From: JANDLT01 sp041743485
GTDB taxonomy: Bacteria > Acidobacteriota > Blastocatellia > Pyrinomonadales > Pyrinomonadaceae
NCBI GenBank assembly: GCA_041743485.1
Contig: JBGTMR010000255.1
Span: 1 to 5,597 of the forward strand
DNA length: 5,597 nt
Reading direction: 5' to 3'
Positions within the stretch are counted from its first letter, which is position 1, and each line of letters opens with the position of its first letter. Positions 1 to 5,597 of this stretch are shown one piece after another. The position numbers were made by a program, and so were the translations under genes. The notes under the pieces were generated by a model. It saw only the letters and a list, made by a program, of their open reading frames with translations, did no database searches and was not told the origin of the DNA.

Positions 1-6
1 CTTACA

Positions 7-141
7 ACGTAAGTCTTTTGTTTTCGACGCTGGACTTTTTGAATGTCAATTAGAAAATGCCATGTTCAAAAAGTCTCGCTAATGGTCAGACGTTAAGTCT
101 TTTATTTACGTCGCCTGTTTCCAAAATGGATAAAGTCGAGC
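7..141. repeat. Two imperfect tandem copies of an unidentified repeat
   Basis: Two related blocks lie head to tail, roughly 7-79 and 90-141. Both begin with ACGT(T)AAGTCTTTT (7-19 and 90-103), continue with a T-rich stretch and a CGACGC/CGTCGC element, contain AAAATG (54-59 and 123-128), and end with AAAGTC followed by CGC or CGAGC (70-79 and 132-141). The first copy is about 22 nt longer, with the extra bases in its middle. The starts are 84 nt apart, a multiple of three, and both copies read Ser-Leu-Leu-Phe in one plus-strand frame. That frame is interrupted by TAG at 51-53, so a decayed coding repeat is possible. The block sits just past the stop codon of the minus-strand small gene and overlaps it slightly. 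I do not recognise the family. Confidence 0.5.
33..75. repeat. 11-bp perfect inverted repeat with 21-nt loop
   Basis: GACTTTTTGAA at 33-43 is matched exactly by TTCAAAAAGTC at 65-75, leaving 44-64 as the loop. It lies inside the first tandem-repeat copy. The stem is A/T-rich, with four G/C pairs among its 11 bp, and has no following T-run in the direction of the leftward operon. It is therefore a weak terminator candidate, although it is the only hairpin seen downstream of that operon. Confidence 0.4.
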
Positions 142-377
142 TAAGAGTTGGTTGTGACGGGCGGTGTCGGCGTTGCTTCTGCGGGTTTGTGAAGTTGTTT
201 ATCTTTCACTTTTTCCCAACGCGCTTTAAGTTCACCGTCCAATTCGCTCGGCATCGTTTCGACATTCACGCCCGTCTCCGTACAGAACATGCGCCACAGC
301 ATAAAGCGTGAATCCAGTTGTCCGGTTTGGTCTGAAATCGCGGGTGGTTGAATCGCTTGGTCGTCGCTTGATGCCAT
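141..377 (-). CDS. Small hypothetical protein downstream of the aldolase (78 aa)
   Basis: I do not recognise this 78-residue protein. It has no signal peptide or membrane segment. The first 20 residues are polar and proline-containing. The middle (about 22-62) carries aromatic and charged residues, with a short LWRMFC stretch at 27-32 and a highly charged, probably helical segment at 48-60. The last 15 residues are rich in Pro and Thr and likely disordered. A single cysteine is at 32. The start is supported by AGAGGAAAG at 384-392, with AGGA 9 nt from the ATG. It begins 28 bp after the aldolase stop on the same strand, so it is probably co-transcribed as the second gene of that operon. Whether it works with the aldolase cannot be told from sequence. 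The good Shine-Dalgarno and tight spacing make a real gene likely. Confidence 0.7.
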   Translation of the reverse strand: MASSDDQAIQPPAISDQTGQLDSRFMLWRMFCTETGVNVETMPSELDGELKARWEKVKDKQLHKPAEATPTPPVTTNS

Positions 378-405
378 TGTTTTCTTTCCTCTGGTGGTGG
401 TTATT

Positions 406-1515
406 TTAAGCGACGGTGATTTCGGGGGCGAGGTAAATATCCTGAATCAAATTCAGTAATTCGACGCCTTCCGTCATCGGACGTTGAAAAGCTTTGCGCC
501 CGGAAATCAACCCCATGCCGCCGCCGCGTTTGTTGATGACGGCGGTGCGCGCCGCTTCTTTCGTATCGCTCGCGCCTTTAGAATCGCCGCCGGAATTGAT
601 AAGCCCGGCGCGTCCCATATAGCAATTTGCGACTTGATAGCGCACAAGGTCAATCGGATGGTCGGTCGTCAATTCCGTATAAATCTTGTCGCTCGATTTA
701 CCGTAACTGCTGCCCGCCGCGATGTTCAAGGCGTTGTAACCGCCGTTTCTTTCAGGCAATTTCTGCTTGATGATGTCGGCTTTAATCGTCACGCCCAAGT
801 GGTTCGCCTGCCCCGTCAAGTCAGCCGCCGTGTGCATGTCGCCGCCTTCGGTTTTGAACTTCGGGTTGCGAAGGTAACACCACAGAATCGTCGCCATACC
901 GAGTTCGTGCGCGTAAGCGAATTGTTCCGCGACTTCGACAATCTGACGCGGCGATTCGTCCGAGCCGAAATAGACGGTCGCGCCGACGGCAACCGCACCC
1001 ATGTCGCGGGCTTCGGCAATCGTGCCGAACAAGATTTGGTCGTGTTTGTTCGGGTATGAAAGAAGTTCGTTGTGGTTGATTTTGACGATGAACGGAATCT
1101 TGTGGGCGTACTTACGCGCCACTGAACCGAGTACACCGAACGTCGAAGCGACGGCGTTACAACCGCCTTCATACGCGAGTTTGACGATGTTCTCCGGGTC
1201 GAAATACTCCGGGTTCGGAGCGAACGACGCACCCGCCGAATGCTCTATCCCTTGGTCAACCGGCAGGATTGAAAGATAACCCGTACCGGCGAGGCGTCCG
1301 TTATCGAAAAGCGTTTGCAGGCTGCGTAAGACGGGGGCGGGACGGTCGGAGATCAGCCACACGCGGTCAACAAAATCGGGTGATGGGAGGTGAATGTTTG
1401 CGCGAGGAATGGTGTTCGAGGTGTGGTCTAAAAGTGAGCGTGCGTCGTCGCCAAGCAGTTGTTCGATGCGGTCAACCACGCTGCCCGCCATGTTGCGTTT
1501 TAATTCCGTAGCCAT
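406..1515 (-). CDS. fbaB: Class I fructose-bisphosphate aldolase (FbaB/DhnA family)
   Basis: This cytoplasmic enzyme reversibly cleaves fructose 1,6-bisphosphate into dihydroxyacetone phosphate and glyceraldehyde 3-phosphate, in glycolysis and gluconeogenesis, through a Schiff base on lysine and without a metal. The 369-residue product matches E. coli FbaB (about 350 aa), as I recall it, along nearly its whole length. Visible signatures are LPVDQGIEHSAG at 84-95, which holds the family's active-site Asp; VKINHNE at 144-150; GAVAVGATVYFGS at 173-185; LTGQANHLG at 233-241; ADIIKQKLP at 246-254, whose Lys250 is the expected Schiff-base residue; CYMGRAGLINSGG at 298-310; and GGGMGLISGRKAFQ at 331-344, the phosphate-binding end of the barrel. 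The N-terminus is slightly longer than in E. coli. The start is fixed by AAGGAG at 1524-1529, 8 nt upstream of the ATG. All expected catalytic motifs are present and nothing suggests damage. It is first in a two-gene operon. Confidence 0.96.
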   Translation of the reverse strand: MATELKRNMAGSVVDRIEQLLGDDARSLLDHTSNTIPRANIHLPSPDFVDRVWLISDRPAPVLRSLQTLFDNGRLAGTGYLSILPVDQGIEHSAGASFAPNPEYFDPENIVKLAYEGGCNAVASTFGVLGSVARKYAHKIPFIVKINHNELLSYPNKHDQILFGTIAEARDMGAVAVGATVYFGSDESPRQIVEVAEQFAYAHELGMATILWCYLRNPKFKTEGGDMHTAADLTGQANHLGVTIKADIIKQKLPERNGGYNALNIAAGSSYGKSSDKIYTELTTDHPIDLVRYQVANCYMGRAGLINSGGDSKGASDTKEAARTAVINKRGGGMGLISGRKAFQRPMTEGVELLNLIQDIYLAPEITVA

Positions 1516-1523
1516 CTTCGCTT

Positions 1524-1529
1524 CTCCTT
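1524..1529 (-). promoter_or_regulatory. Ribosome-binding site of fbaB
   Basis: AAGGAG on the minus strand lies 8 nt before the ATG at 1513-1515. It selects this start over the in-frame Met at residue 9, which would bring the length closer to the E. coli enzyme. Confidence 0.8.
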
Positions 1530-1575
1530 ACGGGGGTGTTCCGGCAAGCTGTTTATTTCTGAAATAACGCGCGGG

Positions 1576-1604
1576 ATTATAGCACGCGATTACCGGAGCA
1601 TCAC
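1576..1604 (-). promoter_or_regulatory. Probable sigma70-type extended -10 promoter of the fbaB operon
   Basis: On the minus strand, TGCTATAAT gives a perfect -10 hexamer (1576-1581) with the TGn extension. A weak -35, GTGATG (1599-1604, three of six consensus matches), sits 17 nt upstream. A weak -35 is typical of extended -10 promoters. Transcription would begin near 1569, giving a leader of about 54 nt that contains the ribosome-binding site. Confidence 0.6.
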
Positions 1605-1721
1605 GAACGAAAAACAGACCGCGCGGAAACCACGGATTGACACGCCGAACAATACGGCACACTATCCGCTTTACCTGCCACTTGTTCGCCTCGTGATTAA
1701 AGCCTTCCGCTTCTCTCACAC

Positions 1722-1738
1722 TTCGAGAACGCCTCGAA
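1722..1738. repeat. Short palindrome TTCGAG-N5-CTCGAA, possible operator
   Basis: Two perfect 6-bp arms (1722-1727 and 1733-1738) are separated by 5 nt. The site is about 60 bp upstream of the rightward -35 box and well upstream of the fbaB promoter. Its size and symmetry would suit a dimeric regulator, but a single short palindrome can occur by chance. Confidence 0.2.
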
Positions 1739-1800
1739 ACGAACCAGCACCGTTATCAACATAGCGACGCGAAAAAGATTTTATCGCGCCAAAATTTTCG

Positions 1801-1828
1801 TTGACATGCGGAACGCGAAGAGTATTAT
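1801..1828 (+). promoter_or_regulatory. Near-consensus sigma70 promoter of the RHS-type gene
   Basis: TTGACA (1801-1806) is a perfect -35 and TATTAT (1823-1828) a five-of-six -10, with a 16-nt spacer. The 30 bp upstream hold GAAAAAGATTTTA and AAAATTTTCG, which resemble an UP element. The start of transcription would fall near 1835, leaving an untranslated leader of about 80 nt before the ATG at 1916. The promoter covers the TTG at 1801 that a simple longest-frame call would choose as the start, which argues strongly against that start. Confidence 0.7.
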
Positions 1829-1902
1829 GCGTGTACCCCTCCGACGCGCGAATGTTCAACACGAACCACGCGCATACATCAACCGTTCGTCCTCCAGATA
1901 CG

Positions 1903-1908
1903 AGAGGA
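1903..1908 (+). promoter_or_regulatory. Ribosome-binding site that sets the RHS-type gene start
   Basis: AGAGGA lies 7 nt upstream of the ATG at 1916-1918. That ATG opens the signal-peptide frame, not the frame of the long YD-repeat region. Confidence 0.75.
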
Positions 1909-1915
1909 TGCTCCC

Positions 1916-4221
1916 ATGTCCAAATTCTTTATCACGCTGGTTACACTCGTCGCCATGCTCACCTATCCGCTCGCCGGATTCGCGCGCACCGATTTTTCCA
2001 ACCCCCCCCCGCAACTTTAGTTCCACTTGAAAAGAAGAAACAATCGTGCGCGACCTGTCCCGCCACCGCACAGGACGAGCCGACGATAAAGCTCGACCAA
2101 CTCGCCACGCTCGGACGACGCACGCAGATAAATCCGTTCGTCCCGCTTCAACGCTCCACGACTTACGGCGCGATTGTCGGCAACGTCAGCACCGCACGCG
2201 GCACACTGGCTTTCGCCACCACCGACCTCGATTTACCCGGAGCGACGCCGCTCATGTTTCAACGCACATACACTAGCGACCGTCAGGAAGACGTCGGACT
2301 CGGACGCGGCTGGTCTTTCACCTTCAACGACTTCATCGCCATGAACGGCGACCACGCGACGCTCACCACCGCCGACGGAAACACACTCGCCTTTCACCGC
2401 GACAAGGAAAGCAATCGTTTCCGCTTGGACGTGGAACAACCCACCACGCACGCGCAACTTGAAATCACCGATACGGAAACGCTCACCGAAACAAACGGCG
2501 ACACGACGCGCACTTACGCCCGTCGCGGCGACGCCTTTCATCTCGCCCGCGTTCAGGTCGGCAACCTCTTAGGCATCACCATCAACCACAACGCGCGCGG
2601 ACTCGTCACCCGCATCGCCAACGACACGGGCGGCACGCTCCGGCTCAACTGGTCAAATGCGGCGAACCCGCGCCTGCTCTCCGTCACAGACCACGCCAAC
2701 CGTCAGGTCGCATTTCAACAAACGGGAAAAACACTTGCCCGCGTCACCGACCCCGCCGGAGCCGTTTGGAGTTATGACTACAAAGACGAACGCTTAACCC
2801 GCGCCGTTGACCCCGTGAAGCGCATCCTGCTTCGCACGCGCTACGACGCGAGCGGTTATGTCATCGAAACGGGCGATGCCGTCGGCACCACGCGCTTCGA
2901 TTATGAGTTTGCCGCCCCGGAAGTGTCGCGCCGCACAACCGTCACCGATTCTTTGGGAGCGCAAACCTTTTACGAACACAACGAGCGCGGCGCGCTTACC
3001 GTCACCAGCGACGACGAAGGCAACAGCGCACGCATCGAGTACAACGCGGCTAATCGTCCCGTCCGCATATCCGATTCGACAGGCGGTGCAGTGAAGTTCG
3101 AGTACGACGACAACAATCAACTTCTGCGACAAGTTAACAGTGACGGGACGGAGAAGTCTTTCGCGCCGGAGCGGAACGGCGCGGCGCGTAATTACAGCAC
3201 GACATACAACGCGCGCGGTCAACTTACCCTGCTCAAGAGTGCCGAGCGCGAACTTACGTTTGAGTACGACGCCAACGGCAATGAGACGGCTTACACCTAC
3301 TCCGATGTCGGACGCTTCGAGAAGACTTACGACGCGGCGGGTTTCGTCACGAGCGAGCGGTTGCCGTCGGGTCGGCGATATACGAACAAGTTCGATGCGC
3401 GCGGCTTGATAGTAAAGCGCAGCAGCAATCGCGGCGGCGTGGTCACGGTCGAGCGCGACGCGAGCGGCTTGCCCGTGGCATTCGTCAAGAACGGCAAGCG
3501 GCGCAGTGCCGAGCGCGATGAGGCGGGGCGCATCGTCGAAGAGAGCGACTATGACGGTGCGGTGCGACGCTACGGCTACGACGCGCGCGGGGCGTTGACG
3601 CGCTATGCGGACAGCACGGGCAGGTGGGACGAGTACCGTTATGACCGGCGCGGGCGGTTGCAGACGATAACGGACGAACGCGGCGCGCGACAGGTAGAGC
3701 GCGACGCGCGCGGGGGCATCCGCCGCATCGCCGCAGTAGTCAGGCGTGCGGGCGCGGTGCGGCTGGTCAAAGCGACGTATCGCGCAACAACGGTGGAAGA
3801 CGGGATGCCGTATGCGCCGCCGCAGTTTCCGGGTGGTGGATGGGACAAGGACATCCCCGTCTGGGAGTCAACGCTCGAACCCGTTGACGGCGGTGGTGGA
3901 CAATGCGAAACAAAAGCTGCTTGCAGGGAGAGGTGGGCGAGGGAGATAGAGGAAGAGCGCGTTGGTTGCAGGAAGCACCAAATAAGCATATGGGTAACTG
4001 CGATGGGCTTTACGGTAAATGCCTCAATGATTACGGCGGCGGCAACCGGTGCGGAAACTCTAGGCGTTGGTGCCGTCATATCAGGGCTTGTCGGCGCGAT
4101 CTTTGTTACTGGTCAGGCTATCATTCTCGGACTGGAACTTAGAGAATGCGAGAACGATGCAGAAGATAGCAGGAAAAGGACAGACGACCTTTGCGGTTGG
4201 AAACCGGAATCTTGCCCGTAA
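1916..4221 (+). CDS. Secreted YD-repeat (RHS) protein, frame broken at a poly-C run
   Basis: From the ATG at 1916 the sequence encodes a classic Sec signal peptide: Lys3, a hydrophobic core at about 4-20, and a likely cut after Ala23 (GFA|RT). That frame meets a TAG at 2018-2020 after 34 codons. The long frame up to the stop at 4219-4221 lies in the -1 register. The two join if the nine-C run at 2002-2010 had ten C or if the ribosome slipped back one base, giving 768 residues. In that numbering, 74-167 resembles the N-terminal domain of RHS proteins (DUF6531-like; DLDLPGATPLMFQRTYTSD, then GLGRGWSFTFN). Residues about 215-600 are YD repeats such as FEYDANGNE and YGYDARGALTRY. YD repeats are known to form a hollow shell that can enclose a C-terminal payload. 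I see no RHS-core motif of the DPxG type. The tail (about 660-768) has six Cys around a hydrophobic stretch (689-742) and unusual codon use. It may be a phase-variable surface protein or polymorphic toxin, a recent pseudogene, or a sequencing error. Confidence 0.8.
2002..2010 (+). repeat. Nine-C homopolymer at the frame break
   Basis: Nine consecutive C lie between the signal-peptide codons and the mature protein. The upstream frame reads Asn-Pro-Pro-Pro-Gln-Leu-stop. The downstream frame reads Pro-Pro-Pro-Ala-Thr-Leu-Val and stays open for over 2.2 kb. Long C or G runs early in surface-protein genes are known hotspots of slipped-strand mispairing. The C-run also contains CCCCCCC, which has the form of a -1 slippery heptamer. 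I saw no clear stimulatory structure, but I could not fold the RNA. Confidence 0.85.
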
Positions 4222-4229
4222 CGGTTCAG

Positions 4230-4275
4230 GCGGGTTATCTCTTGGTCTGTTTCTTTTCCTACAGAGATAACCCGC
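4230..4275 (+). terminator. Perfect 13-bp hairpin after the RHS-type gene, likely terminator
   Basis: GCGGGTTATCTCT (4230-4242) pairs exactly with AGAGATAACCCGC (4263-4275) around a 20-nt T-rich loop. It starts 8 nt after the stop codon of the YD-repeat gene, where a terminator would be expected. There is no T-run after the 3' arm, so it is not a textbook Rho-independent terminator. It may stabilise the transcript's 3' end or attenuate read-through into the next gene. Confidence 0.55.
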
Positions 4276-4344
4276 ATCTCTAACGAATTTGCAATCAACC
4301 TGTACAACTCAATCAAGCCGCTTAAATTTTAAGAAGGAGTTTTT

Positions 4345-4752
4345 ATGTTTGAAAACCCGACCACCTTGATGCTCGCTTTACTCTCAATCAGCACCCTGAC
4401 CGCGCTTGCTGCTTTGGCGTACATTACCCAAGAGAAAAACCCGGCGAAGAAAGCCGCCAAAGCATTGCAATTTAGCATCGTGTCGCTGGCGGTGATGTTG
4501 CTGTTGCTGCAATTCAGTTTGCCTAACACCGGCGTGCTTAGCACGTTTGGTTATCCAGAGTATGCCGAAGAAATTCAATCGCCTAAACTGCTGCTCAAAT
4601 TCTTACAAGACTACAACAAAGCACTGGTGCAAACCGTCAGTGCTTTGTACTGGTTTCTATTTATCTTCGTCGTGTGGTTTTTGACAACGTTGTTTGTGTT
4701 TGTCCGTGCATTGTCTGCACAAGTCGGTAATAACAGCAACTCTGCGGAGTAA
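4345..4752 (+). CDS. Small three-pass membrane protein, unknown function (135 aa)
   Basis: I do not recognise this protein. Three hydrophobic segments are visible, at about 8-27, 41-58 and 97-121. The short loop between the first two (QEKNPAKKAAK, 29-39) is strongly basic and so probably cytoplasmic. The second loop (60-96) is longer and contains acidic residues around 72-77. The C-terminal tail is short and Asn/Ser-rich. There is no cleavable signal motif, so it is predicted to be an integral inner-membrane protein. The start is supported by AAGGAG at 4334-4339, 5 nt before the ATG. The next gene begins 19 nt after its stop, on the same strand, so the two are probably co-transcribed and may interact. 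It follows the YD-repeat gene by 123 bp and a hairpin. A role as an immunity partner is possible on position alone. Confidence 0.8.
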   Translation: MFENPTTLMLALLSISTLTALAALAYITQEKNPAKKAAKALQFSIVSLAVMLLLLQFSLPNTGVLSTFGYPEYAEEIQSPKLLLKFLQDYNKALVQTVSALYWFLFIFVVWFLTTLFVFVRALSAQVGNNSNSAE

Positions 4753-4758
4753 GAAGTT

Positions 4759-4765
4759 GAAAGGT
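4759..4765 (+). promoter_or_regulatory. Ribosome-binding site of the ankyrin membrane protein gene
   Basis: GAAAGGT in the 19-nt gap before the ATG at 4772-4774 leaves 6 nt of spacing. It marks the start of a gene that has no stop codon inside the window. Confidence 0.55.
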
Positions 4766-4771
4766 AAATTT

Positions 4772-5597
4772 ATGTTCAATTACTTATGGGTACAAAGCAT
4801 CATGCTCGGCGTGGTGGCGGTGTGGAGTTTGACGATGGGGCTGCGCGGGCTGGTGCGTAAAAAGCCGATGGTGTCGGCGGCGCGAAAGAATTTTTGGCTC
4901 GTGACTCTCGTGTTCTCGACGCAGATGTTGCCGTTGCTGTCTATCGTTTTTAACGAACGCGCCAACTCCTTTTTGAATGGCAGCGGGTTTAGGTATTTCA
5001 TGTATTTGCCGCCGCTCATGTTGGGTGTCGTACTCGTGATGATGTGGAAGTCGATGCGCGGTTATGTGGTCGTCGGGGCGACGGATGCTTCGTTTCGCGG
5101 TGCTTTGATTCACGCCCTCAAGCAACTCGATTTACCGCATGAGGAATCGCTGTCGCGCGTTCGTTTGACGACTATTGATGCCGATTTACAGGTCAGCGTG
5201 CAAGCGTGGATGGGAACGGGGCAGGTAAAGTTTAAGCAATCGGGACACAACGATACGTTGCGCCGGATTGCCGACGAGATGCGGGCGTATTTCGATTCTT
5301 CGACGGTCGCCGTCAACATGACATCGTGCGGCTTCAACGTCATCATCGGTGTGTTGATGCTGGCGATGACGGCGGGCTTGGGTTATCTGAACTGGAACGT
5401 GCGAGCCATCGCTGACGCGCCGGAAGTCGTTCAGACAAGCAAGCTGACGGGCGAGCAAGCCGACGTGCAAAGTTTTATCGAAAGTGCCGAACGCGGCGAC
5501 ACGGCGGAAGTGGTGCGCTTTTTGGAAGCGGGAATGTCGCCGGATGTAATGACTGAAAAGGGACATACCGCATTGCAAGACGCGGCAGGTATGGGGC
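4772..5597 (+). CDS. Membrane protein with C-terminal ankyrin repeats, 3' end outside window
   Basis: The frame is open from the ATG at 4772 to the window end, 275 complete codons with no stop. Hydrophobic segments lie at about 5-24, 41-60, 75-92 and 186-207, suggesting four membrane passes. A soluble domain of about 93 residues lies between the third and fourth; it is not recognised, and holds a helix-like stretch at 161-175 (DTLRRIADEMRAYFD). After the last pass, residues 229-275 read as ankyrin repeats: ADVQSFIESAERGDTAEVV, then FLEAGMSPDVM and KGHTALQDAAGMG, with the usual GDTAEVVRFLEAG and GHTAL signatures. Ankyrin repeats are protein-binding scaffolds; with an even number of passes the repeats would lie on the same side as the N-terminus. 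The partner is unknown. It is 19 nt downstream of the three-pass membrane gene and probably in its operon. Confidence 0.85.
   Translation, partial: MFNYLWVQSIMLGVVAVWSLTMGLRGLVRKKPMVSAARKNFWLVTLVFSTQMLPLLSIVFNERANSFLNGSGFRYFMYLPPLMLGVVLVMMWKSMRGYVVVGATDASFRGALIHALKQLDLPHEESLSRVRLTTIDADLQVSVQAWMGTGQVKFKQSGHNDTLRRIADEMRAYFDSSTVAVNMTSCGFNVIIGVLMLAMTAGLGYLNWNVRAIADAPEVVQTSKLTGEQADVQSFIESAERGDTAEVVRFLEAGMSPDVMTEKGHTALQDAAGMG

Larger units (their letters stand above)
1516..1915. other. Divergent intergenic region of 400 bp
   Basis: No convincing gene lies here. It separates the leftward fbaB operon from the rightward RHS-type gene and contains one promoter for each. A 63-codon minus-strand frame at 1528-1719 has no family resemblance and covers the fbaB promoter. 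Between the promoters (about 1605-1770) I see only the short palindrome at 1722-1738. A/T-rich tracts at 1771-1798 could act as an UP element for the rightward promoter. Confidence 0.6.

Noticed and set aside
33..75. Terminator of the fbaB operon
   Set aside because: The stem is A/T-rich with a 21-nt loop and lacks a T-run on the minus strand, so it was listed only as an inverted repeat.
57..311. 84-codon plus-strand frame across the left repeat and the small minus-strand gene
   Set aside because: Most of it is antisense to the 78-residue gene, which has the better start signal. Only the repeat portion was kept, as a possible decayed coding remnant.
484..1059. 191-codon plus-strand frame opposite fbaB
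   Set aside because: It is antisense to a highly conserved enzyme gene and is the usual shadow of GC-rich coding sequence; its protein resembles nothing.
1528..1719. 63-codon minus-strand frame in the divergent intergenic region
   Set aside because: It covers the fbaB promoter, and its composition looks random.
1801..2001. Upstream extension of the YD-repeat frame to a TTG at 1801
   Set aside because: It overlaps a strong promoter, has no ribosome-binding site, and its residues do not resemble an RHS N-terminus or a signal peptide.
4276..4344. Separate promoter for the two membrane genes
   Set aside because: TTGCAA at 4289-4294 has no -10 at a usable distance, and the TAAATT near 4323 is too far. 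I could not support a promoter here.
4784..5125. 113-codon minus-strand frame
   Set aside because: It is opposite the open plus-strand ankyrin membrane gene, and its His/Arg-rich composition is typical of a shadow frame.
1..5597. tRNA, rRNA, CRISPR array, insertion sequence or riboswitch
   Set aside because: I saw no cloverleaf, regular spaced repeats, transposase motif or known riboswitch pattern on either strand.

Overview
The window is a 5.6 kb piece of a bacterial chromosome of moderately high GC. The best-conserved gene, a class I fructose-bisphosphate aldolase, closely resembles the FbaB of Gram-negative bacteria. The RHS/YD-repeat protein with a Sec-type signal sequence also suggests a Gram-negative cell. 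The style (long secreted YD-repeat protein with a cysteine-rich tail, ankyrin membrane protein) would fit Acidobacteriota such as Blastocatellia, but that placement is a guess.

Left part (1-1604, minus strand). Two genes read leftwards from an extended -10 promoter near 1576-1604: the aldolase (406-1515), then 28 bp later a small unrecognised 78-residue protein (141-377). Past the end of this pair, positions 7-141 hold two imperfect tandem copies of an unidentified repeat that includes an 11-bp inverted repeat.

Middle (1516-1915). About 400 bp without a gene separate two divergent transcription units. It carries the aldolase promoter and, pointing right, a near-consensus sigma70 promoter (TTGACA-16-TATTAT, 1801-1828) preceded by A/T-rich tracts.

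Right part (1916-4221, plus strand). A secreted YD-repeat (RHS) protein starts at 1916 with a clear ribosome-binding site and signal peptide. The signal-peptide frame breaks at a run of nine C (2002-2010) and the rest of the protein continues in the -1 frame. As written, the sequence encodes only a 34-residue leader. A tenth C, or a -1 slip on the run, would give a 768-residue exported protein. This may be phase variation, programmed slippage, a recent mutation or a sequencing error. The protein has an RHS N-terminal domain, many YD repeats, no visible RHS-core motif, and a C-terminal tail with different codon use and six cysteines around a hydrophobic stretch.

Far right (4222-5597). After a perfect 13-bp hairpin come two closely spaced plus-strand genes for membrane proteins: a 135-residue protein with three predicted membrane segments, and a protein with four predicted membrane segments followed by ankyrin repeats that runs off the window. 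Neither is recognised by name. Their position after an RHS gene allows the hypothesis that they protect against its tail, but the hairpin and separate spacing also allow them to be unrelated.
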